A DNA stretch of 43,971 nucleotides, from the NCBI GenBank assembly GCA_947628735.1, contig CANRAY010000011.1, forward strand, positions 1-43,971, given 5' to 3'. The notes beneath the pieces were generated by a model. The model worked only from the letters and a program-made list of their open reading frames with translations, was not told the origin of the DNA and ran no database searches. This DNA is from an uncultured Clostridia bacterium. Its GTDB lineage: Bacteria; Bacillota; Clostridia; TANB77; CAG-508. Made by a program: the position numbers and the translations under genes. Below are positions 1 through 7,119 of the stretch, in pieces (within the stretch, counting starts at the first letter, position 1; every line of letters begins with the position of its first letter).

Positions 1-129
1 TTTTGCTCCTGTCTTTTTAGCAGTATCTACTATTTTCTCAGCAGACTGTTCTAAAACTACATGATCATAAGCCTTTAATCTTATTCTGATTTTTTCACTT
101 GTTACCGCATTTTCCTTTTTTGTTGCCAT
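1..129 (-). CDS. rpsJ: 30S ribosomal protein S10, N-terminal 43 residues (partial)
   Basis: The minus strand from the ATG at 129 reads on to the window edge and gives the S10 N-terminus, with the hallmark [11 protein letters not shown] followed by [19 protein letters not shown]10 is a small-subunit protein of the 30S head and also the NusE transcription factor that pairs with NusB. A strong ribosome binding site (AAGGAGGG) lies 8 nt upstream. The N-terminus is about eight residues longer than in many bacteria ([12 protein letters not shown] before KIRIR). In Firmicutes rpsJ usually opens the large S10 ribosomal protein operon, and the promoter plus long leader upstream fits that. Only the start is visible. 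Confidence 0.95.
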   Translation of the reverse strand, partial: MATKKENAVTSEKIRIRLKAYDHVVLEQSAEKIVDTAKKTGAK

Positions 130-389
130 TAAAAATTCCCTCCTTAAATATTATATTTTAGGTCGGAAGTTATAAACGCACCCTGGTGTTTCTATATTTA
201 CCAATATTAAAACCCAAATTTGCATGATAAACTTGGGATAAGTGTACATTTATATAGTGATCATTTGTTAAAATTAAATCACTTAACTTACCGCCTTGGT
301 CTTAGCCACGACATACTCTGCAAGAGTTCCCTCCATCAAAGCTTAACACTTTGTGTAGCCACATCTTGCTTCATCGCTAAATAACATGC
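130..389 (-). promoter_or_regulatory. Long structured 5' leader of rpsJ (candidate ribosomal-protein autoregulatory RNA)
   Basis: About 260 nt separate the predicted start of transcription (near 389) from the rpsJ ATG. Visible hairpins are a 9-bp stem with a 7-nt loop (213-221 with 229-237), a 6-bp stem (256-261 with 278-283), a 5-bp stem with a GCA-type triloop (315-327) and a 4-bp stem (346-356). The heptamer GTGGCTA occurs twice in the RNA (near 303-309 and 356-362). S10-operon leaders that respond to a ribosomal protein such as L4 are known in bacteria, but I cannot match this one to a defined family. The regulatory role is inferred from length, structure and position. No long ORF is present. 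Confidence 0.5.
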
Positions 390-395
390 TTCACT

Positions 396-424
396 ATTAT
401 ATAACAGTATATTAGTAAAGTCAA
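396..424 (-). promoter_or_regulatory. Sigma-A type promoter of rpsJ operon
   Basis: On the minus strand there is a -35 TTGACT (419-424) and a perfect -10 TATAAT (396-401) with a 17-bp spacer. Transcription would start near 389 and run through the leader into rpsJ. Confidence 0.85.
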
Positions 425-515
425 GTATTTTAGTGAATTTTTCTTATATACTAAAAATAAAATTTTATAAATTTATTTTATTTAATCACAACTGCCTTAC
501 ATTTATATTACATAT

Positions 516-544
516 TTGTAAACTTACATAAAATATGATATAAT
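516..544 (+). promoter_or_regulatory. Promoter of the 598-1023 gene
   Basis: TTGTAA (516-521), 17-bp spacer, TATAAT (539-544), about 55 bp upstream of the ATG at 598. The promoter is AT-rich like the host, although the gene it serves is not. Confidence 0.7.
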
Positions 545-597
545 AATAGGAGTGGCATTAGCTACTGTAGAAAAAAATAGAGAAGGAAGGTAACAGG

Positions 598-1023
598 ATG
601 GAACACATAGTGGAAATTCCACTGTTCTGCAAGGTTTCCAAGCACTTCAAGGATTTCTTGCAGGAAATGGGCAATCCCATCTCACCTGATTGGAATGTCC
701 AAGCCCAATATTGGCGGAAGCGTTTCACATTCTTTGCTCGCAGGCACAGTGTAGAAGAGAAAAAGGCATCTATCACCCCGTGTTCTCCGGATTTCTCGCA
801 AGAGGAAATCGAGGATATGGAGAAAAAGCTCAGCCAGTTCGCCTCTAAAGTCAATTTCTGCTCCTCCACAAAGGGAGAAGTCGAAATGTCTATCGAACTT
901 ATCTCTCCGCTTGAAGCCTATCATGGCAGAGTAGTAACCGCAAAACTCCGTCTCACCGTACGTTGCAACTCGGTAACCTCCGAGTTAGCACTTCGCAATT
1001 TCTTCTCCATCGTGGATAACTGA
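598..1023 (+). CDS. Unknown 141-residue protein of foreign composition, with an in-frame CGG
   Basis: I do not recognise this protein. It begins MEHIVEIPLFC behind a GGAAGG-type ribosome binding site and ends at TGA. It has no signal peptide or membrane segment and is a mixed-charge soluble protein with an acidic helix (EEIEDMEKK) near residues 70-80. Its GC content is about 47% over the first 240 nt that I counted, against roughly 30% around it, and it uses G/C-ending codons (AAG, CTC, ACC, TGC). It has its own promoter and a GC-rich terminator, so it is a self-contained cassette. Codon 40 is CGG (715-717), inside TGG-CGG-AAG-CGT. If CGG is bypassed +1 in this host as in the four split genes, translation would stop 12 codons after that Gly and give about 52 residues. 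It may be recently acquired or a chimeric join. Confidence 0.6.
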   Translation: MEHIVEIPLFCKVSKHFKDFLQEMGNPISPDWNVQAQYWRKRFTFFARRHSVEEKKASITPCSPDFSQEEIEDMEKKLSQFASKVNFCSSTKGEVEMSIELISPLEAYHGRVVTAKLRLTVRCNSVTSELALRNFFSIVDN

Positions 1024-1057
1024 TAAAGCTGTATAGTTAGTCAGAAATCTACGATGT

Positions 1058-1094
1058 CCCCTCGCCCAACCTAAGGACGAGGGGATTTTATTTA
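1058..1094 (+). terminator. Intrinsic terminator after the 598-1023 gene
   Basis: A 7-bp GC-rich stem (CCCCTCG at 1058-1064 with CGAGGGG at 1078-1084) is followed by ATTTTATTTATT. The high GC of the stem matches the foreign gene. Confidence 0.85.
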
Positions 1095-1111
1095 TTACAA
1101 AAATAGTCTTT

Positions 1112-1145
1112 ATAAAAAGAAAAAGATGTTACTCTACGTAACATC
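1112..1145 (-). terminator. Intrinsic terminator of spoVG
   Basis: Stem GATGTTAC (1125-1132) with GTAACATC (1138-1145) and a 5-nt loop. On the minus strand it is followed by a T-rich tract (1112-1124). Confidence 0.8.
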
Positions 1146-1168
1146 CCTCTAACATCTTAAATAATTTA

Positions 1169-1450
1169 TTATTCTGCTGATTCTGAACTTGCTTCAGCTT
1201 CTGGAGCTTCATAAGCTTCTAATATAGCTTTTTGAATTTTTTCCCTTGTTTCTGGGTTGATTGGATGAGCTATATCCTTGAATTCTCCGTTTGGAGTCTT
1301 TCTGCTTGGCATAGCAATAAATAATCCATCTTGGCTTTCGATAACTTTAATATCGTGTACAACGAATTCATTATCGAATGTTACAGAAGCAACAGCTTTC
1401 ATTCTGTTCTCTGAATTTACTTTTCTTAAACGTACATCTGTTATTTGCAT
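1169..1450 (-). CDS. spoVG: SpoVG family RNA-binding regulator
   Basis: The 93-residue protein begins [11 protein letters not shown] and contains the family core: [41 protein letters not shown]. SpoVG is a small RNA-binding regulator, first known from sporulation and septation and widespread in Firmicutes. A GTG three codons upstream (1459) is possible, but it lies inside the AGAGGTG ribosome binding site, which is correctly spaced for the ATG at 1450, so I chose the ATG. The Ala/Glu/Ser-rich tail after residue 80 is variable in the family. The gene is monocistronic, with its own promoter region and terminator. Confidence 0.95.
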   Translation of the reverse strand: MQITDVRLRKVNSENRMKAVASVTFDNEFVVHDIKVIESQDGLFIAMPSRKTPNGEFKDIAHPINPETREKIQKAILEAYEAPEAEASSESAE

Positions 1451-1499
1451 TTTGCGCACCTCTTTCCAAAGTTTTAATTATTTGTACAATTCCTTAGTT

Positions 1500-1544
1500 T
1501 TTATATGTACAATTATATTATTCGTCAAAAAATTGTTTTTTCCT
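1500..1544 (-). promoter_or_regulatory. Overlapping sigma-A-like and sigma-H-like promoters of spoVG
   Basis: On the minus strand TTGACG (1523-1528), 17 bp, TATAAA (1500-1505) forms a good sigma-A promoter. Overlapping it, AGGAAAA (1538-1544), 14 bp, GAAT (1520-1523) matches the spacing and sequence of the sigma-H promoter known for Bacillus subtilis spoVG (AGGA...GAAT). Either or both could be used. The sigma-H reading is inferred from that resemblance. Confidence 0.6.
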
Positions 1545-1648
1545 TCTTTATTTTTAAATTTTTCTCATTTTTTTAAACTTTTTCATTAAATTAATAACAC
1601 AATATTTTTCTTTAAACATACACTATATCATATAATATAGTAAAACTA

Positions 1649-1677
1649 TTGAATATTTTATGTAAAAAGTATATAAT
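1649..1677 (+). promoter_or_regulatory. Promoter of murC
   Basis: TTGAAT (1649-1654), 17-bp spacer, TATAAT (1672-1677), about 33 bp before the murC start. Confidence 0.8.
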
Positions 1678-1709
1678 AAGTCCGATTAAAACAGGAAGGG
1701 ATGTTAGAA

Positions 1710-3089
1710 ATGGCAAATATTCAAGAATTAAAACAATATAATCATATTCATATGATAGGAATTGGCGGAGTGAGCATGAGTGGAATCGCTGAAATTTTAA
1801 AAAATTGGGGATTTACAGTAACTGGTTCTGATACTTCCGCTTCCGAAAACACAGAAAAATTAATTAACAGTCACATTCCTGTAACAATTGGTCATGATTT
1901 AATAAATTTAGAGAAATCTGACCTTGTTATATATAGTGCTGCTATTAAAAAAGATGATATTGAATTAGTAAGAGCAAAACAATTAAATATTCCTATTATA
2001 GATAGAGGAAGTTTTTTAGGAAAACTAACAAAAGCATTTAAAAATACAATTTGTATTTCTGGAACTCATGGAAAAACTACAACAACTTCCATGGTTTCTA
2101 TGTGCTTCATGGAAGCATATAAAGATCCTTCTATACAAGTAGGTGCTTACTTAAAACCAATTGACGGAAATTATAGAGTAGGCAACAGTGAATACTTTAT
2201 TATAGAAGCTTGTGAATATGTTGAAAGCTATTTAAAATTATTTCCTAAATCAGAAATCATTTTAAATATAGACAATGATCATCTGGATTATTTTGGTACA
2301 TTAGATAATATTGTACAATCTTTTGGTAACTATGTAAGATTACTTCCTGATAATGGTCTTCTTGTTATCAATTGGGATGATCCAAATTGTATGAAACTAA
2401 CCAAAAATACTAAAGCCAAGGTAGTTACATTTGCTTTAGAAAATCAGAATGCTAACTTTATTGCAAGAAATATTCAATTTGATGCAAATGGATTTCCTAC
2501 TTTTGATGTTTATTATAATAATACATTTTATAAAACAATTTCACTTTCAATTCCAGGAAAACACAATGTATTAAATAGTTTGGCTTGTATCGCCCTTTGC
2601 CATGAATATGGACTTGAAAAAGAAGATATAAAAAATGCACTTCACAAATACACAGGAGCTCATAGAAGATTTGAATATAAAGGTAGTTTCAATAATGTCA
2701 ATATATATGATGATTACGGCCATCATCCAACAGAAATTATTGCTACTGCAAATGCTTTAAAAAAGAAAAAATATCATGAGTCTTGGGTTATCTTTCAACC
2801 TCATACATATAGTAGAACCAAGAGTTTATTAGATGACTTTGCTAATGCATTAATGAATTTCGATAACATTATAATTACCGATATCTATGCAGCTAGAGAA
2901 AATAATACCTATAACATTTCTTCTAAAGATCTAGTAAATAAAATACAATCTTTAGGTAAAAAAGCAATATACATTTCTAATTTTAGTGATATCGTACAAT
3001 ATATAAAAGACCATACCGTTCCTTCTGATATTGTACTAACTTTAGGTGCTGGAACTATTACTGAAATTGGTCCAATGCTAGTAGATTAA
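1710..3089 (+). CDS. murC: UDP-N-acetylmuramate--L-alanine ligase
   Basis: MurC adds L-Ala to UDP-MurNAc using ATP, the first step of peptidoglycan stem-peptide synthesis in the cytoplasm. The sequence shows the N-terminal Rossmann glycines (HMIGIGGVSMSG), the ATP-binding loop GTHGKTTTTSM near residue 118, the central ligase motif EACEYVESYL, and the C-terminal ADDYGHHPTE-type motif (here YDDYGHHPTEI) with QPHTYSRT. The 459-residue length is usual for MurC. I prefer the ATG at 1710 because GGAAGGG lies 9 nt upstream of it, while the ATG at 1701 directly abuts that site. The gene is followed by a glycosyltransferase gene in the same direction 94 bp later, so two wall-synthesis genes sit together. 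Confidence 0.96.
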   Translation: MANIQELKQYNHIHMIGIGGVSMSGIAEILKNWGFTVTGSDTSASENTEKLINSHIPVTIGHDLINLEKSDLVIYSAAIKKDDIELVRAKQLNIPIIDRGSFLGKLTKAFKNTICISGTHGKTTTTSMVSMCFMEAYKDPSIQVGAYLKPIDGNYRVGNSEYFIIEACEYVESYLKLFPKSEIILNIDNDHLDYFGTLDNIVQSFGNYVRLLPDNGLLVINWDDPNCMKLTKNTKAKVVTFALENQNANFIARNIQFDANGFPTFDVYYNNTFYKTISLSIPGKHNVLNSLACIALCHEYGLEKEDIKNALHKYTGAHRRFEYKGSFNNVNIYDDYGHHPTEIIATANALKKKKYHESWVIFQPHTYSRTKSLLDDFANALMNFDNIIITDIYAARENNTYNISSKDLVNKIQSLGKKAIYISNFSDIVQYIKDHTVPSDIVLTLGAGTITEIGPMLVD

Positions 3090-3183
3090 TAAAATATTAA
3101 GATTTCTTTCATTTTTTATCAATAGCTTTTTTAAAAATCATAGGATATAATCATTTTAAGAAAGGAAATTGTAAGGTGATATA

Positions 3184-3876
3184 ATGAAATATGTAAAAAT
3201 TGCACTAGTTTTTATTGTAATTGCAATTATATTTAGCGTAGCAATCTTCATATCAAATGGTAAAAAAATGTATGACGAAGCATTAACCGACACTTCTCTT
3301 TCAGATATTATAAATGATATTCGTACAAGTGAAACCTATGTAAAAAAAGAAGATCTTCCTCAATATTATTTAGACGCTGTAGTTGCTGTTGAAGATCATA
3401 GATTTAATGATCATGGAGCAATCGATTTAATAGCAATTGCACGTGCTATCTGGATTAACATTTCAAACTTTGAATTACGTGAAGGTGGTAGTACAATAAC
3501 GCAACAAGTAGCAAAAAATTTATTATTTGAAGAAGAAACTGATGGTGCAACCAGAAAAATTGCAGAAATATTTGCAGCTATTGATTTAGAAAAAAATTAC
3601 TCTAAAGATGAAATTTTAGAACTATATGTTAATACAATTTATTTTGGTGATGGATATTATGGAATTAAAGAAGCATGTGAAGGTTACTTAAATATTGAAC
3701 CATCTGAAATGACATTATATGATGCTACTATGATGGCAGGAATTCCAAATGCCCCTTCTGTATATGCTCCTACTGTAAATCCAGATTTAACTAGAAAACG
3801 TCAAGAAAAAGTAATTTCAGATATGATAGAATATGGCTATATTACTCAAGAACAAGCACAAGAATTAGAAGAATAA
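3184..3876 (+). CDS. Monofunctional peptidoglycan glycosyltransferase (GT51)
   Basis: The 230-residue protein has an N-terminal membrane segment (about residues 5-24) and one GT51 domain, and no penicillin-binding transpeptidase domain. Visible motifs are EDHRFNDHGAID (catalytic Glu), the GGSTITQQVAKNL motif, the KDEILELYVN region and IYFGDGYYGI. GT51 enzymes polymerise lipid II into glycan strands on the outer face of the membrane. The size matches MtgA-type enzymes, but the sequence is equally like the N-terminal half of class A PBPs. A GTAAGGTGATATA ribosome binding region precedes the ATG. It is downstream of murC and ends at a strong terminator shared with hemW on the other strand. Confidence 0.93.
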   Translation: MKYVKIALVFIVIAIIFSVAIFISNGKKMYDEALTDTSLSDIINDIRTSETYVKKEDLPQYYLDAVVAVEDHRFNDHGAIDLIAIARAIWINISNFELREGGSTITQQVAKNLLFEEETDGATRKIAEIFAAIDLEKNYSKDEILELYVNTIYFGDGYYGIKEACEGYLNIEPSEMTLYDATMMAGIPNAPSVYAPTVNPDLTRKRQEKVISDMIEYGYITQEQAQELEE

Positions 3877-3892
3877 AAGAGATATAAACTAA

Positions 3893-3945
3893 TAAAAAAA
3901 TAGATAATAATTTAATGTACATAAAATTATTATCTATTTTTTTGT
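3893..3945. terminator. Bidirectional terminator between the GT51 gene and hemW
   Basis: AATAGATAATAATTT pairs with AAATTATTATCTATT around a short loop. It is followed by TTTTTTT on the plus strand and preceded by an A-run that gives a T-tract on the minus strand. It serves two convergent transcripts. Confidence 0.88.
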
Positions 3946-3972
3946 ATATATTTTACTCTAATTCTTGTGCTA

Positions 3973-5158
3973 TTATACAAATTCTTCCCATACTAAATTT
4001 GCAAAATCAATTCCTCTATCTGTTAATTTAATAATATCACCATCAATCTCAAGCAACTCTTGCTGAACTAATTTTTCTAACTCAGTATGATATAAATAAA
4101 TTGGATTTTCTCCAAATTTTTCCTTGAATTTTTTAATCTCAACTCCTTTAATTTTTCTCAAGCCCAACATCATATACTCCTTCATTTTGCTTTCCTTATT
4201 TTGCTTTTCATGAAAAATTAAATTATCTACTTCTTTTCCATTCTCATAATTATCAATATATTCCTCTATTGTATCTACATTTGAAAAGCGCACACTATTT
4301 GTATAAGAATGTGAAGCTACCCCTACTCCTATATATTCTTCTTGGTTCCAACAATTCATATTATGTTTTGAATAATAATTTGGTTTAGCAAAATTAGATA
4401 TTTCATAATGTTCATATCCATTTTTCTCCAAAACATTTTTAACTTTCCAGTACATTTTTCTCTCTATTTCTTCTTCTGGTAATATCAAAGTTTTATTTTG
4501 TATATCATCATATAATGGTGTTCCTTCTTCCACTATTAATGAATATACTGAAATATGTTCAGGATCAAGTCCGAATTATTTTATTTAAACTATCTTCAAC
4601 ATCTTGAATTGTTTGATTTGGAAGTCCAATCATTAAATCTACATTAATATTTTTAAATCCAACTTTTCTAGCTAAATTATATGTTTTTTCAAATTCTTCA
4701 TATGTATGAATTCTGCCTAATTGTTGCAATAATTCAAGTTTTGTACTTTGTAATCCAATACTAATACGATTAATTCCCGCATTTATATAATCTTGTAATT
4801 TTCGTTCAGTTACAGTTCCAGGATTTATCTCAATAGTAATTTCACTTTTCTCTTCAACAGAAAAATTTTCCTTTATTATATTCATAACTTCTACTATATA
4901 TTTACTATCTACAAAAGATGGAGTACCTCCACCAATATAAATTGTATCAATAATAGCTAACTGATCTAAATGTTTTTTATAATCTAATTTATTTCCTTCT
5001 CCTATTTCCTTTAATTCATATTTCAACCATTTAATATAAGATTCAATTAATTTTTCTTTACCTGCATATGATTTAAAATCACAATATTGACATTTTTGTT
5101 TGCAAAATGGAATATGAACATATATTCCTACTTTCTTGCTATCATCTATTTTTTTCAT
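3973..5158 (-). CDS. hemW: HemW-like radical SAM protein, split by +1 shift at CGG
   Basis: HemW/HemN-like proteins are radical SAM enzymes; HemW members act as heme chaperones rather than true coproporphyrinogen oxidases. The N-terminal part has the 4Fe-4S motif C19-x3-C23-x2-C26 (PFCKQKCQYC), the GGGTPS glycine motif and SIGLQS. The zero frame runs into TGA two codons after an in-frame CGG (codon 196, 4573-4571). Dropping the C gives GGA CTT GAT CCT and resumes the family sequence (LDPEHISVYSLIVEEGTPL) through a complete C-terminal HemN-type domain to 3973, about 394 residues in all. Conservation on both sides of the break argues against decay. Last gene of the prmC-whiA-hemW operon, 44 bp after whiA. 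Confidence 0.9.
4570..4573 (-). other. +1 recoding site CGGA in hemW
   Basis: The minus strand reads ATA ATT CGG ACT TGA in frame 0 and ATT-C-GGA-CTT-GAT in the restored frame. It is one of four breaks in this window that fall on an in-frame CGG. Confidence 0.85.
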
Positions 5159-5202
5159 TTTTATTAAATTCCACCCTTAAATCGCCGATATTTATTCTAT
5201 TT

Positions 5203-6066
5203 TTATAATTCATCTGCTATCTTCATAATTGCCTTTAATCTATGATTAACGCCAGATTTTCCAATTGGTATACGTAGCATACTTCCAAGCTCTGTAAGAG
5301 AAGCTTCCGGATTTTGAACTCGTAACTCTGCAATTTCTTTTAAGTTGTCAGATAATGTCGAAAATTTTCCTTTTTTCTTTATTTTATCTATTGCTTCAAT
5401 TTGTTTTACTGACGCATCTACAGTTTTATTCAAATTTGCAGTCTCACAATTCACAAGTCTGTTCACATTATTTCTCATATCTCTATAAACTCGTATATCT
5501 TCAAATTTTAATACGGCTGAGTTTGCACCAATAAATGCTAAAAATTTTGAAATTTCCTCACCATCTTTTGTATAAATAGAATATGATTTTTTCTTTTCTA
5601 ATAATTTGAATTGAATATCATATTTATTTAAAATTTCAATCAAGAATTCAGCATCTGATTTTTCTTTAAAAATAATTTCCATATGATATTTATTGGTTGG
5701 ATTATTAATAGATCCACTGCCTAAGAAACAACCTCTTGCAAAAGCTTTTTCCTCTACTTCTCCATTTACTTCTTTTTCTAATAAAAATTTTTCTAGATCA
5801 ATATTAGAATTTAGATTATTTTTTGAAGTTATAACATAATTTTTGCCTTGCAATTCAATATCATAATCTACTATTCCCAAGTTATGAAGTAGTTTTCCAA
5901 ATCGATTAATATTATATTCACTCTCCGTTGAAAAACGTAACTTATTTCTAATAGTTGAAACATTTATTGTTTTTAAATATCCTTCATACTCTATTCTTAC
6001 ACATTTTTTATTTGATAAATTAGATATTTTGCTAAGTTCCTCTTTTACATCCGTTGAAAAAGACAT
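5203..6066 (-). CDS. whiA: DNA-binding protein WhiA
   Basis: The 287-residue protein has a LAGLIDADG-homing-endonuclease-like N-terminal fold without catalytic activity and a C-terminal helix-turn-helix. Recognisable stretches are FSTDVKEEL at the start, AFARGCFLGSGSINNP in the middle, and LAELRVQNPEASLTELG...GKSGVNHRLKAI at the end, the usual WhiA tail. WhiA is a conserved Gram-positive protein linked to sporulation in actinomycetes and to division and chromosome segregation in Bacillus. I placed the start at the ATG at 6066 rather than 6075 because AAGAGA is 8 nt upstream of it. It is flanked by prmC and hemW. In many Firmicutes whiA is next to rapZ and yvcK instead, so this context is unusual. 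Confidence 0.93.
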   Translation of the reverse strand: MSFSTDVKEELSKISNLSNKKCVRIEYEGYLKTINVSTIRNKLRFSTESEYNINRFGKLLHNLGIVDYDIELQGKNYVITSKNNLNSNIDLEKFLLEKEVNGEVEEKAFARGCFLGSGSINNPTNKYHMEIIFKEKSDAEFLIEILNKYDIQFKLLEKKKSYSIYTKDGEEISKFLAFIGANSAVLKFEDIRVYRDMRNNVNRLVNCETANLNKTVDASVKQIEAIDKIKKKGKFSTLSDNLKEIAELRVQNPEASLTELGSMLRIPIGKSGVNHRLKAIMKIADEL

Positions 6067-6101
6067 TTTTATCATCTCTCTTTCTTATAGTATTTTTTCC
6101 T

Positions 6102-6981
6102 CTATATTCTCATTTTGATAACTCTATCATTTCCTGACAAATCTTTTACACACTGTATTTCTTTATATTGTTCATTTTTAAATAATTCCATAACACTTTC
6201 TTTTTGCTGATATCCAATCTCTACAAAAATTTGCGCATTTTCCTTTAAATACCTTTTTCCTTTTGTTACAATAATTCTATAAAAATCTAATCCATCAAAT
6301 CCTCCATCTAAAGCAATATGTGGTTCATGTTTAACCTCTTCTGATAATGTATTAATAATATTTGACTCTATATATGGTGGATTGGAAACAATTATATCAA
6401 AATAATTATCTTTTAAATTTTCAAACATATTTGATTGAATGAATGTAATTAATACTCCGGTGATATTCTGCATTTTTCTTTGCTATTTCTAGTGCTTTTT
6501 CACTAATATCTGTTGCATACACCTCAAATTTTACTTGATTTTTTAAATCCACATCACTCTCTAAATATTTAGCAAGTGAAATTGCTATTGCACCACTTCC
6601 AGTACATAAATCTAAAATACGAAACGTTTTTTCAATATTATTTTTTCTTTCTAAAAGTTTTATTTCTTTTAATGCTTCCTCTACTAAAATTTCTGTATCT
6701 GGCTGTGGAATCAAGACATTTTCATCTACATAAAATGATAGTCCCATAAATTCTTGATGATGTGTTATATATTGTATAGGTTTTCCTTTCTTTAAATCAT
6801 TCACATAACTCTTAAATATTCTTTCAGATCCTTCATCTATTTCTTCATCTTCATATGTAATTAAATTTTCTTTATTAATATCTAAAATATAACAAAGTAA
6901 CATACGTATTTTTAAACTTGATTCTTCAATACTATCATGCAACTCTCGAATTCCATATTTATATAATTCTTTTATTTTCAT
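6102..6981 (-). CDS. prmC: Release-factor glutamine methyltransferase, split by +1 shift at CGG
   Basis: PrmC methylates the Gln of the GGQ motif in RF1 and RF2. The N-terminal helical domain and the first half of the Rossmann methyltransferase are in one frame: PIQYITHHQEFMGL, VLIPQPDTEILVE, ILDLCTGSGAIAISLA and YATDISEKALEIAKKNA. At codon 175 there is CGG (6459-6457). Continuing +1 with GGA gives GVLITFIQSNMFENL, then the catalytic NPPY motif (IIVSNPPYIES) and the standard C-terminus to 6102. The joined protein is about 292 residues, normal for PrmC. The zero frame would add only 11 unrelated codons to a stop and lose NPPY, so an unshifted product could not work. First gene of the operon with whiA and hemW. 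Confidence 0.92.
6456..6459 (-). other. +1 recoding site CGGA in prmC
   Basis: Minus strand GAA TAT CAC CGG AGT in frame 0, TAT-CAC-C-GGA-GTA-TTA in the restored frame. PrmC homologues commonly have Gly-Val just here, before the ITFIQSD strand, which supports Gly at the joint. Confidence 0.87.
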
Positions 6982-7028
6982 AAAATTACCCGCTTTAGAA
7001 TATTTTCATTATTTAAAATGACACATCA

Positions 7029-7050
7029 ATTATATCACATCATCTGCATA
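7029..7050 (-). promoter_or_regulatory. Likely promoter of prmC operon (weak -35)
   Basis: A perfect TATAAT (minus strand, 7029-7034) lies about 48 bp before the prmC ATG. The -35 is poor (TTATTT-like at about 16 bp). It lies just downstream of the adhesin terminator. Confidence 0.45.
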
Positions 7051-7054
7051 AAAT

Positions 7055-7089
7055 AAAGGCATACAAATATTGCTATTCATATGCCTTTC
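7055..7089 (-). terminator. Terminator of the pilin-like adhesin gene
   Basis: On the minus strand AAAGGCATATGAATA pairs with TATTTGTATGCCTTT around a short loop and is followed by ATTTTATG. Confidence 0.75.
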
Positions 7090-7119
7090 AATTATCTTTT
7101 CTTCTAATAATTAATATAA

